Part shown: positions 46,611-56,700 of the stretch, piece by piece
How the letters are laid out: each line of letters opens with the position of its first letter
Position numbering within the stretch: position 1 is the first letter of the stretch
Source: Saprospiraceae bacterium
GTDB taxonomy: Bacteria > Bacteroidota > Bacteroidia > Chitinophagales > Saprospiraceae
Direction: 5' to 3'
Length of the DNA: 64,000 nucleotides
Assembly (NCBI GenBank): GCA_016714785.1
Contig: JADKCC010000002.1
Location: 310,001-374,000, forward strand
Program-made: the position numbers and the translations under genes
The notes under the pieces: generated by a model
Told to the model about the DNA's origin: nothing
The model's database searches: none
Seen by the model: the letters and a program-made list of their open reading frames with translations, nothing else

Positions 46611-47159
46611 CTAACCTGATTTACCATAGTTTTCTTGATAGATTTTTAGAAATCGCTCTTTAGCTCTTAAAATTTTCATCTTAATAGCACTTTCGGTTTT
46701 GTCCATTACATCACATATCTCCTTGATAGACAGATCATCTTGATACTTCATCATCAATATACTCTTGTCATCTATGTTCATTTTTTCCAATATTTCTTTT
46801 AATCTAAATACATTGGTTTCCAATATTTCTGAATCATCTATATTATCTTCAATGTCTAAATAAGTATTGTCATCCAAAGGAGTGATGATGTCTTTTTTAC
46901 CTTTTCTGATTATGTCAATACAGAAATTGTAAGTAATTGAATAAAGCCAAGTTGAAAATTTTGATTTACCATTAAATTTAGATAAACTTAATAATACTTT
47001 GACAAAAATTTCTTGCGTAGCGTCTTCAGCTATATCATTATCCTTCAACATAGATATGCACTTAGCAAAGACTTTATTGCTATATCTATCGTACAAAAGA
47101 TTAAAATAGTTCACATTTTGGGTCAATAAATATTGCTCCAACGCAGACTCGTCACTCAT
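46611..47159 (-). CDS. ECF-type RNA polymerase sigma factor
   Basis: Group 4 sigma factor of 182 residues. Region 2 (about 20-90) shows YFNLLYDRYSNKVFAKCISML, DIAEDATQEIFVKVLLSLSKF and FSTWLYSITYNFCIDIIRK, which bind the -10 element and core RNA polymerase. Region 4 (about 115-175) shows LKEILEKMNIDDKSILMMKYQDDLSIKEICDVMDKTESAIKMKILRAKERF with the helix-turn-helix for the -35. I place the start at ATG 47159 (MSDESALEQ); a start at 47210 would add a tail atypical for the family. No classical anti-sigma gene follows; the downstream genes encode a small protein, an MscS-type channel and a DUF3078 protein, which are its likely regulon core. Confidence 0.93.
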   Translation of the reverse strand: MSDESALEQYLLTQNVNYFNLLYDRYSNKVFAKCISMLKDNDIAEDATQEIFVKVLLSLSKFNGKSKFSTWLYSITYNFCIDIIRKGKKDIITPLDDNTYLDIEDNIDDSEILETNVFRLKEILEKMNIDDKSILMMKYQDDLSIKEICDVMDKTESAIKMKILRAKERFLKIYQENYGKSG

Positions 47160-47480
47160 CGTTTTGTAAGAAGAGTGGACTATTATGGGGTTAAGAAGAT
47201 TAACTATCAAATTAAAACCTCATTTAGTTTAAAGGGATGTTTATAATGAATCAGACGTAAAACTTTTAAAAAGTTTCGCAAAAGTAGTGCGAAAATGCGA
47301 ATTTTTTTAAGATTGTTATAAAAACACTGTAAATCAGACGCTAGCTATATTAATTTGGCAATAGAATTTGAGTTAAGGTTGTGTTAAAAACTATGGCGTT
47401 GACAATCCAAAAACGATATAGGATGTTTAACTTTACATAAAAACTCTAAAATATTTAATTAAATAATTAATAATATATCG

Positions 47481-48656
47481 ATGAAACCATTTTTGCAAAT
47501 GATTTTAGCTGGAGTGATAGGAGGCATCATGACTTTAGGGGGATTGAAATTATTTCAAACAAAATCTATCTCAACTCCGATCGAAGTGTCTCCATCTACT
47601 TACACGAGTTTTAATAATTCTCCTAGTTATAATGTTGCTGGAGATTTTGTGGAAAGCGCTAAAAAGTCAACAGGTTCAGTTGTACACATTTATGCAGAGG
47701 AAAGTGAAGAACAAGTATTGTTAAAGAGAAACAGCAGAAAAAGAAGTGATCCATTTTCTGACTTTTTTGGTTTTGAAGATTTTTTCGGCGGCGGAAATTT
47801 TTATGCCCCTAAAAATGGGAGTGGATCTGGCGTTATTTACTCTTCTGAAGGTTATGTTATTACAAATAATCACGTAGTTGGTTTCGCTGACAAAATCACA
47901 GTCACAGACCATGAGGGAAAAAAGTATAATGCGACCAAAGTCGGTACGGACGAATCTACAGATTTAGCAGTATTGAAAGTAGTTGGTATGAAAAATGCCG
48001 TACCTATGAGAGTGGGTGATTCAGAAAAAGTAAGTGTGGGTGAGTGGGTACTAGCTGTAGGTAATCCGTTTGGGTATTTGACATCCACTGTGACAGCAGG
48101 TATAGTGAGTGCCAAAGGAAGATCACTTGACATCATTCAGAATGATAAAAAAATAGAAGAATTTATCCAAACCGATGCGGCTATCAATCCAGGAAACAGC
48201 GGAGGTGCTTTAGTAAATCTACAAGGTGAGCTGATTGGTATAAACACTGCGATAGCTACTCCCACTGGTGTATTTGCAGGATATTCTTTTGCAATTCCCA
48301 GCAAAATTGTCAAAAAAGTAGTATCTGATATCATAGAAAAAGGTGGCAACATAGAGCGTACGAATCTCGGTGTCGGTGGTTATGATGTGAATGATGAACT
48401 TGTAAAGGAATTTGGCTTGACCCTAAAAAGTAACAAGGGATTTTATGTAGAGGAAGTTGAAAAACGGAGTGCTGCACAAATGGGAGGCCTCCTACCAGGC
48501 GATGTAATAATAGCAATCAATAATTTAAATGTTGAAAATTATGACGATATAGAAAAACACATGCGTTATAATAAAGTAGGAGACAAAGTCAATATTAAAG
48601 TAAGTAGAAATGGTAAAGAAATGACAATTCCGATACAACTCATGAAGTCATTTTAG
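47481..48656 (+). CDS. HtrA/Deg-family periplasmic serine protease
   Basis: 391 residues with an N-terminal signal anchor (QMILAGVIGGIMTLGGLKLF). The trypsin-like domain carries the catalytic triad His131 (TNNHVVG), Asp161 (DESTDLAVLKV) and Ser240 (NPGNSGGAL). A single PDZ domain is at the C-terminus (about 290-385, GFYVEEVEKRSAAQMGGLLPGDVIIAINNLNV). Two PDZ domains are usual in DegP/DegQ; one with an N-terminal anchor resembles the DegS layout. A disordered Gly/Phe-rich insert (FGFEDFFGGGNF) precedes the catalytic core, as often in the phylum. It degrades or senses misfolded envelope proteins and lies divergent from the sigma-factor operon, which may be functionally related. Confidence 0.94.
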   Translation: MKPFLQMILAGVIGGIMTLGGLKLFQTKSISTPIEVSPSTYTSFNNSPSYNVAGDFVESAKKSTGSVVHIYAEESEEQVLLKRNSRKRSDPFSDFFGFEDFFGGGNFYAPKNGSGSGVIYSSEGYVITNNHVVGFADKITVTDHEGKKYNATKVGTDESTDLAVLKVVGMKNAVPMRVGDSEKVSVGEWVLAVGNPFGYLTSTVTAGIVSAKGRSLDIIQNDKKIEEFIQTDAAINPGNSGGALVNLQGELIGINTAIATPTGVFAGYSFAIPSKIVKKVVSDIIEKGGNIERTNLGVGGYDVNDELVKEFGLTLKSNKGFYVEEVEKRSAAQMGGLLPGDVIIAINNLNVENYDDIEKHMRYNKVGDKVNIKVSRNGKEMTIPIQLMKSF

Positions 48657-48751
48657 TATTTACTTATTGATTTAATATGAATTTCGAGATAAGAAAGATT
48701 TTTCAGTTTTAGTTGGTTGAAGAAAAGTTGGTTTTTCGTTTTGTTTTGATT

Positions 48752-48785
48752 CGTCTGCTCTTGTATAAGGGCAGACGTTTTTTTT
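48752..48785 (+). terminator. Terminator of the HtrA-like gene
   Basis: CGTCTGC (48752-48758) pairs with GCAGACG (48771-48777), followed by eight T. It lies about 95 bases after the stop codon. Confidence 0.88.
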
Positions 48786-48853
48786 AGTACTTTGTCATGA
48801 CATGGGGCAATTTCAATAAAGTGTCGTACTTTTATGCCACAAACATTAGCATA

Positions 48854-49879
48854 ATGAAGAAAAAAGTTTTGGTAACTGGCGGTACTGGCTATATAGGAAG
48901 TCATGCCATCATAGATCTTTTGGAGAATGGGTACGATGTGGTGTGTGTGGACAATGGTATTAATTCAGATCCTTCGTCCCTTGAAGCAATCAAGAAAATC
49001 ACAGGAGTATCCGTACCCTTCTATTGTATAGATCTTTGCGATAGACAAGAATCGGAAAAGATATTTTTAGAGCATACTGATATTGATGGTATCATACATT
49101 TTGCTGCCCTAAAAGCGGTGGGTGAGTCGGTCGAAAAACCGATATTGTATTTTCGCAACAATTTGGAGTCATTAATTAATATTTTGGATCTCAGTATAAA
49201 ATATGATGTCAAGGCATTTATTTTTAGCTCTAGCTGTACGGTTTATGGTGATGTATCCCAGAGTCCTGTGGATGAAAACACACCTTGGCAAGATGCGGCA
49301 TCTCCTTATGGTAGAACTAAGCAAATAGGTGAGCAGATCATCACTGATAGTTTAAAGCACACCAAAGTCAAAAGTATTTTATTAAGATATTTTAACCCAG
49401 CTGGAGCTCACCCGAGCGCATTATTGGGTGAGTCACCCGTGAATCCACCACAAAATCTAGTACCTGTCATTACAGAAACAGCTATAGGCAAACGCAATCA
49501 AATGACTGTCTATGGCACAGATTATCCTACCCGTGATGGTAGTTGTATAAGAGACTATATTCATGTGTGTGATTTAGCGCATGCTCATACTTTGTGTTTA
49601 AAGCATATATTCCTAGATAAACAGTCACAGCAATCAGATACTTTTAATGTAGGAATAGGAAACGGGCTAAGCGTACTTGAAATTATTGATGCATTTGAGA
49701 AACAAACAGGACAAGTACTGAATTATACCAAAGGGGCACGAAGACCAGGAGATGTAATGGCTATCTATTCTGATTATACAAAAGCCAAAAAAATACTCGG
49801 TTGGCAGCCAAAATATGATGTAAATGATATCATGCGTACAGCGTGGGAATGGGAAAAGCATAGATCTAAGAGTATGTAG
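48854..49879 (+). CDS. galE: UDP-glucose 4-epimerase
   Basis: Interconverts UDP-glucose and UDP-galactose with bound NAD, supplying sugars for envelope polysaccharides. The SDR Rossmann motif is VLVTGGTGYIGSHAI, and the catalytic Ser-Tyr-Lys are in SSSCTVYG and YGRTK (about Tyr152/Lys156). The substrate block RYFNPAGAHPSALLGE and the tail motif GARRPGDVMAIYSD are also typical. I chose ATG 48854 (MKKKVLVTGG), giving 342 residues; an in-frame start at 48797 adds an unrelated peptide. It is a single gene, with a terminator upstream and ruvA downstream. Confidence 0.95.
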   Translation: MKKKVLVTGGTGYIGSHAIIDLLENGYDVVCVDNGINSDPSSLEAIKKITGVSVPFYCIDLCDRQESEKIFLEHTDIDGIIHFAALKAVGESVEKPILYFRNNLESLINILDLSIKYDVKAFIFSSSCTVYGDVSQSPVDENTPWQDAASPYGRTKQIGEQIITDSLKHTKVKSILLRYFNPAGAHPSALLGESPVNPPQNLVPVITETAIGKRNQMTVYGTDYPTRDGSCIRDYIHVCDLAHAHTLCLKHIFLDKQSQQSDTFNVGIGNGLSVLEIIDAFEKQTGQVLNYTKGARRPGDVMAIYSDYTKAKKILGWQPKYDVNDIMRTAWEWEKHRSKSM

Positions 49880-49952
49880 TATTGGGAGCCACTATAGATC
49901 GAAGTATATAATAAATTTCATATTACAATTCTGTTAAATATATAAATTATAA

Positions 49953-49960
49953 TATCTTTG
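49953..49960 (+). promoter_or_regulatory. -7 element (TATCTTTG) before ruvA
   Basis: A perfect TAnnTTTG 33 bases upstream of the ruvA start. The -33 region is AT-rich without a clear TTTG. It may also serve sprA. Confidence 0.5.
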
Positions 49961-49993
49961 CGCTTTATTGATAAAATTTAAAAGCAAAGCACA

Positions 49994-50587
49994 TTGATAG
50001 CTTATCTAAATGGTGAAATCACCCACAAAACACCGACGTATATATATGTAGATTGTCATGGAGTCGGATACCATGTAAATATAAGTCTCAATACTTATTC
50101 TAAACTGGAAAGCCTCCAGAAAATAAAAATATTTACTTACCTCAACGTCAAAGAGGATGAGCAATCATTATTTGGATTTTATGATGATGACGAACGTTCA
50201 TTATTTATATTGTTGATTTCTGTATCTGGAGTAGGAGTCAATACAGCTAGAGTTATTCTTTCCTATATGAATCCAGATGAAGTGCGCACTGCAATCATAC
50301 ATGACAATCCTGTGGCTTTGGGAAAAGTAAAGGGCATAGGTCCTAAAACTGCAAAAAGGATAATCCTAGACTTAAAAGATAAGGTAATCAAAGAGACGGG
50401 TACGGATCAAGTGATATTACTCTCTCCTGAAGGCAATACAATCAGGAATGAAGCGTTATCTGCTATGATAGCATTAGGATTTCCAAAGCCTGTAGTAGAA
50501 AAACAAATAAAATCAGTGTTGGAAAAGAATCCGAATATAGAGCAGGTAGAAGACTTAATAAAACAGGTTTTGAAGCAAATGAATTGA
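49994..50587 (+). CDS. ruvA: Holliday junction DNA helicase subunit RuvA
   Basis: Binds four-way junctions and loads the RuvB motor for branch migration. 197 residues in three domains: an OB-fold (MIAYLNGEI ... GVGYHVNISLNTYSKL), two helix-hairpin-helix motifs (LLISVSGVGVNTARVILSY and LGKVKGIGPKTAKRIILDLKDKV) and the C-terminal RuvB-contact domain (ALSAMIALGFPKPVVEKQI). The start codon is TTG at 49994, since the family's invariant M-I-A-Y start lies exactly there and no ATG fits. sprA follows in the same direction; the order ruvA-sprA is conserved in the phylum. Confidence 0.96.
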   Translation: MIAYLNGEITHKTPTYIYVDCHGVGYHVNISLNTYSKLESLQKIKIFTYLNVKEDEQSLFGFYDDDERSLFILLISVSGVGVNTARVILSYMNPDEVRTAIIHDNPVALGKVKGIGPKTAKRIILDLKDKVIKETGTDQVILLSPEGNTIRNEALSAMIALGFPKPVVEKQIKSVLEKNPNIEQVEDLIKQVLKQMN

Positions 50588-50706
50588 TTTTACTATTTTT
50601 TACAAATAAAATATACGAGAACCTACTCTTACAGCGTTATACATCGATGTACAAATTACCAAAAGATAAAATTCTGGTAATTATCAATTAAATTGTGATA
50701 GTTTTT

Positions 50707-53700
50707 ATGAACGTGAAACAAAGTTTTTTAATAATATTTTTGGTAACGAGTGTAGTATGTGCATTATTTGCCAAACTACCTTCCAGAAATCTTGCAGATC
50801 CTTATACCACAGATATACGGATGATTAGTAATGTTACTTTGGATACTATTCCATTAGTGGACAGAAAAGGCGACTACATTACGGATAAACAAAACAACCC
50901 ATTTGACATTACTACAAAGGAGATTGTTCAAAAAGTGGAGTACGATCCTATATCTGGACAATACGTGATAATGGAAAAAATAGGAAACGAATACTACCGT
51001 ACACCAACCTATATGACATTTGAAGAGTACATGGCTTACATTGCGGCAGAGCAAGAAAAACAATACTTTAGTACATTGGCGGGTATAAAATCAGATAAAA
51101 AGTCTAGATCAGGTAGAATAGATCCAATGGATAAAGTAGATCTGACGAATAGTCTCATTGACAGATTATTTGGAGGTACGGAGGTAAACATACAACCACA
51201 AGGTAGTGTGGATTTAAGCGTAGGATGGTTGTACAGTAGAAGAGAAGATCCAAATCTACCCATCAATGCTCAAAGGCAAAGTCAACCTGATTTTCCAACG
51301 CCTCTGATCAAAATGAATGTCAATGGTAAAATAGGTAAAAAGCTAGATTTAGATTTTAATTATGATACACAATCTACCTTTGACTTTGATAGGCAGATTA
51401 AGTTGGCGTTTGATTCAGATGCTTTTTCTGAAGATGATATCATCAAAAAAATCGAAGCAGGTAATGTGAGTTTGCCATTGAGAGGCAATCTTATACAAGG
51501 GGCTCAGAGCCTTTTTGGTCTAAAAACCGAGCTTCAATTTGGAAGGCTTAGGTTGACAGGTTTGGTTTCGCAGCAAAAATCTAAATCAAATAACATTAAG
51601 ATAGAAAATGGTGTTTCTGTACAGGAATTTATGATAACACCCAATGAATATGACGAAAATAGGCATTTCTTTTTGTCACATTACAATAGGAGTGTCTATG
51701 AAAAAAGCCTTGAGAATATCCCATATATAGGAACTTCCCATCAGATAGCTCAGATAGAGGTATGGATATCTGATGATAGACCCGAGTACCAAGACAATTC
51801 GTCGATGGTGGCCGCTATAGCAGACTTAGCAGAGCCAGACAAAACAAAATGGACTGGAATAAATGTGCCTACCGAATTAACTAATGCAATTGACAAAGAT
51901 GATAATGATATTTTTCTCCCCTACAATGAAGTCAATGATATATATGCTAAAATAAAGCGTGCTCGAAATATTCAGGACATAGATGAAGTAGCCAAACAAT
52001 TGGAAGGCCCTTCGTTTGGATTGAAAAGGACACGAGATTTCGAGCTTTTCAGAGGTAGGAGACTAAATTCATCTGAGTTTACTTATCATCCTAAATTAGG
52101 TACGATTTCTTTAAATATACGACTAAGACCTAATCAGGTATTGGGTGTAGCATACAACTATTATTATACATCCAATGGCGATGAAGTATATCAAGTAGGA
52201 CAAATATCTAATAACTCCGTACTGCCAGGCAACCAAACAGATACCACCAGAATAGAGCCACCTAAAGTACACTTTGTCAAATTGCTTAAGTCAACCAATC
52301 AAGTGACAACATCTCCAATGTGGGACTTGATGATGAAAAATGTATATAACCTAAGGACAAGTTCTATCAATCAACAGGATTTTGAATTTGATATCTTTTA
52401 TGAAGATGACAGGTCCGATGGCTCATTAAAAAGATATATGCCGGACTATCCGTTGACCTATGTTCCTATATTACAACTCTTAAACTTGGATAGGCTCAAT
52501 AGAGTTGGTGATCCACAGTCAGATGGATTTTTTGACTACATACCAGGAGTAACTGTTATTGAAAAGACAGGTAGTGTAGTGATCCCAGTATTAGAGCCAT
52601 TTGGTTCGCATTTTACAAAAGAAAATATAATAAAAAACCTTCCCGACAGACTTAAGGACGCGCCAATTACTGATGCACTTCTTGATAAATATAAGTACCA
52701 ACAACTTTATGATACTACAGTAGCTACTACAGCACACACTGGATTGATCAAAAATAAATTTAGGATGGTAGGTAAGGTAAAATCCACTGCTAGTAATGGG
52801 GAGATTTACTTAGGGCCATTTGTACCGCAAGGCTCTGTTAGAGTCAATGCAGGAGGCAAGCAACTAGTAGAAGGTCAAGATTATGAAATCGACTATTCAC
52901 TCGGTAGATTGCGTATTATCAATCCCGCTTTTTTAGCACAAGGCACACCTATCAATGTTAGCTTTGAAGATAATTCTGTCTTTAGTTTGCAACAAAAAGT
53001 TATGATGGGACTAAGAGCGGAGTATCAGTTTAGTAAAAAATCAAGCTTAGGTGCGACCTTCTTAAGATTGTCAGAGAGACCTATCACCCAGAAGGTAAAC
53101 ATCGGTGATGACCCAATAAAAAACAGGATTTTTGGTTTAGACTATAATTATAATAATGAAGCGCCTTGGATTTCAAAATTGGTAGATAAACTTCCTTTTT
53201 ATAGTACAGCCGAAAAATCCAATATCAATTTTACAGCGGAGGTTGCGGGTATTCTTCCTGGTCACGCCAATGGTATAAATTTGGAATATAAAGATAGTAA
53301 GGGAAAAACTGTGATTGAAGACCAAGGTATAGCCAATCTTGATGACTTCGAGGGAGCTATCACAAATTTGAATCTTGGAGGATTTAATGCCAATCAATGG
53401 TCATTGGCTAGTACACCGAGTGAAGCAAGTTTCGATAAAGGTAAGTTTAAAGAAACTAAATTGGACAATAATCTAGCGTATAATGCCAATAGAGCTTTGA
53501 TCAACTGGTCGGCCCTGGATTTAGGAACAACACGGACAACTCAAGATTTAACCAACCCGTACACAAGAGTAATACAACAAACTGAATTGTTTACCAATAG
53601 ACAAGTACAACCTGGTCAGCAACAATTGTTTACATTTGATTTAAGCTACTACCCAAGTGAGAGAGGTCCTTATAATTTTGATAGCAAAGATGGAATTAAA

Positions 53701-56700
53701 GTTGGAGATTTTTCGAGTGCCGGTATAGAAGTTATCAATAATCAGTTTATAAAATTGAATGATCCAAAATCAAGATGGGGAGGGATACAACGCTACTTCC
53801 AAAACTCTGATTTCGAAACAGCCAATTATGAAAGTATTGAGTTTTGGATGCTCAATCCATTTATGAGTCGAGGAGATACTATTGGCCATGCACCAAACGA
53901 AGAAGGTAAAATAGTCATAAATCTAGGTAGTGTATCTGAAGATGTAATGAAAGATAATTTATTGTATTTTGAAAATGCAATGCCTACTACCCAAAGGAAA
54001 GTACCCACTACCAATACTGTGTTTGGTAGAGCTACCGTAAGTATTCCACTGGTCAACGGATTTGATATTCAGGAAGGCGAGGCACAAGATTTGGGCTTTG
54101 ACGGTATGAACAATGCCCAAGAATCTCAAAAATATCAATCTTGGCTAAGTCAGAATGATCTTGCAAGTATTCCAGAAATAGTTTCTGATCCATCCAATGA
54201 TGATTTCAAATTTTTTAATAGCGTATCTACCGCTGATGTACCAAGTCTATTGGATAGGATGAAAAAGTTTAATGGTCCAGAAGGAAACGCACCTTTAAAT
54301 AATGGTAATACCCAAAGTGAATTTGTAAGAGGTAATAGATATCCAGATACTGAAGATATCAACAACAATAAAACTTTAGATCAGACAGAAGCATTTTATG
54401 AATATGTGATAAACGTAAAAAGACTTCCAGGTACCAATGAACTTGATACCAGTGCTTTGAAATATTTTAGGCAAACGACCATCGTCACAGCCAAAAATGG
54501 TAGTCAAGAAAAATGGTACAGAGTCCAAATACCAATCAATGCTCCAGATGCTACTATTGGTGGCATTCAGGGCTTTAGAGGCATTCAGTTCATGCGTATG
54601 TATATGACGGATTTTGAGACACCTAAAACATTTAGATTGGCCGATTTCCAATTACAACGTAGTATATGGAGAAAACAACCTATAATATGTAATTCAGATG
54701 CTATAGTAAGGGTAGATTCAACAGAGTTTAGTATTGATGACGTAGGTATAGAAGAAAACTCAGGCAAATTGCCATTCAATTATAAAACGCCTGCAGGAGC
54801 AATTAGGACTCGTGCCTTTGGCCAATTGGCTACTTTGTTGCAAGACGAAAGATCAATGGCTTTCAAATTCAAAAGATTAAGTGGTGATTGCGAGGTGAGT
54901 ATCTCGAAGTTGGCCAATGTAAATCTTGCATTGTATAAAAGATTGCAGATGTTTGTGCATGCAGAAAATGTAATAGACCTAATAGGTAAAAATATCATAA
55001 ACGATAGAGAAATATCCATAATAGTGCGATTAGGTAAAGATTTTCCAGTAGATGGAGCGCCAGCAGCTATCCAAGCAGATAATAACTATTATGAATATGA
55101 GCTCCCATTAAAAATGTCTGTGGTGGGAGATTCAGCCAAAGCAAATATTTGGCCCGACCATAATTATATTAATATTCCATTGGATAGTTTATTGGCGTTA
55201 AGACGATTTCGGATACAGAACAGTATAAATTCTAGATCAATCATAGAAATGCCTGTAAATCCTGAAAAAGGAGACATAGTGAGGATGGTAGGAAATCCAT
55301 CTCTTGGTGCAGTAAAAGTGATACATTTGGCAGTAAAAAATAGGTCAAAAGGAAAAATATTTGATGGAGAAGTATGGGTAAATGAACTTAGGGTTACTGG
55401 ATACAATGAAGAGTTTGCTTGGGCTGCCCAAAGCCGACTACAGGTACAAATGGCAGATCTTGGAGAGTTGAATTTTGCTGCCAATTATAGTAGCAATGGT
55501 TTTGGTGGGTTGGATAAGAGACTGCATGAGCGATCTAGAGAAGAAAAGTTTCAATATGATATTGCAGCAAATATAGATGCAGGAAAACTTTTACCAAAGG
55601 CTCTGAAACTCACCGTGCCAGTATATACTCAATATCAAAAAACGTATATTACACCAGAGTTTGACCCAATAGATCAGGATATCAGAGTAAAAGATAAGCT
55701 CGACCTTATCTCGGATGCGGCCAAAAGAGACTCTATAGCCGAAGTGGCTCGAGAAGAGATCACCATCAAAACATTCAATTTGACCAATGTTAAGATAAAC
55801 TCAGGTGGAACTGGCAAACCATGGTCACCTTCCAATTTAGGTATTTCTTATGCTTATACAGAAAATACCATGTCCAATCCTATCATCAAAGAAGATAAAA
55901 ATACTACTAGGTCTTTGGGATTAGATTATGTATTTGCTCGAAAGTCGAGTTACATAGAGCCATTAAAATTTATCAAAGTCAAAGCACTTAAAATCTTATC
56001 GGACTTCAATTTTAGTCTATTGCCTAGTAATTTTTCTTTTACATCTAGGATGATAGACCAGAGTAATCGCCGTACCTTCCGACAGCCTGTGATTCCAATA
56101 TATGCGTTTGATGATAATAGATTTAATTGGGAACGAAATTATGTATTAGACTGGGATCTTACTAAATCCTTGAGGTTTGGATATAGAGCAAATACCAATT
56201 CTATAGTAGATCAGTTGAGATATGTTGGTGTAGAAGACCGCTTGGATGCTAGAGATCTTGTAGATGAAAAAGGAAGCAAATTTGATGAAAATGGAAGATT
56301 GTATCGAGACATTGTCAACGAAACTGATGATCCGAATTATTATAGGAATAAAAATCTTAAGACATTGGGTAGATCCAAAAATTATCAACACAATGTATCT
56401 TTAAATTATAAGTTGCCATTCAAGAGCATTCCTATTTTAGATTGGATCACCGCGGCGGCAGATTATAAAGGGGAATATGCTTGGGATGCCGGTAGTTTGA
56501 TAACCATTGATACCGAACCTCAACCAGACGGAACGTTGCTAGGCAATACCATTAGAAATGGACAGAATGCGAGCGTCAATATGACTTTTGATTTTACCAA
56601 GTTATATAATAAATCATCTTACCTAAAATCCATAGAAACAGGTAAGGCATCAAGGAAAACCAATAAGCAAACTACAAATACATCACGTCAGCGTACGATT

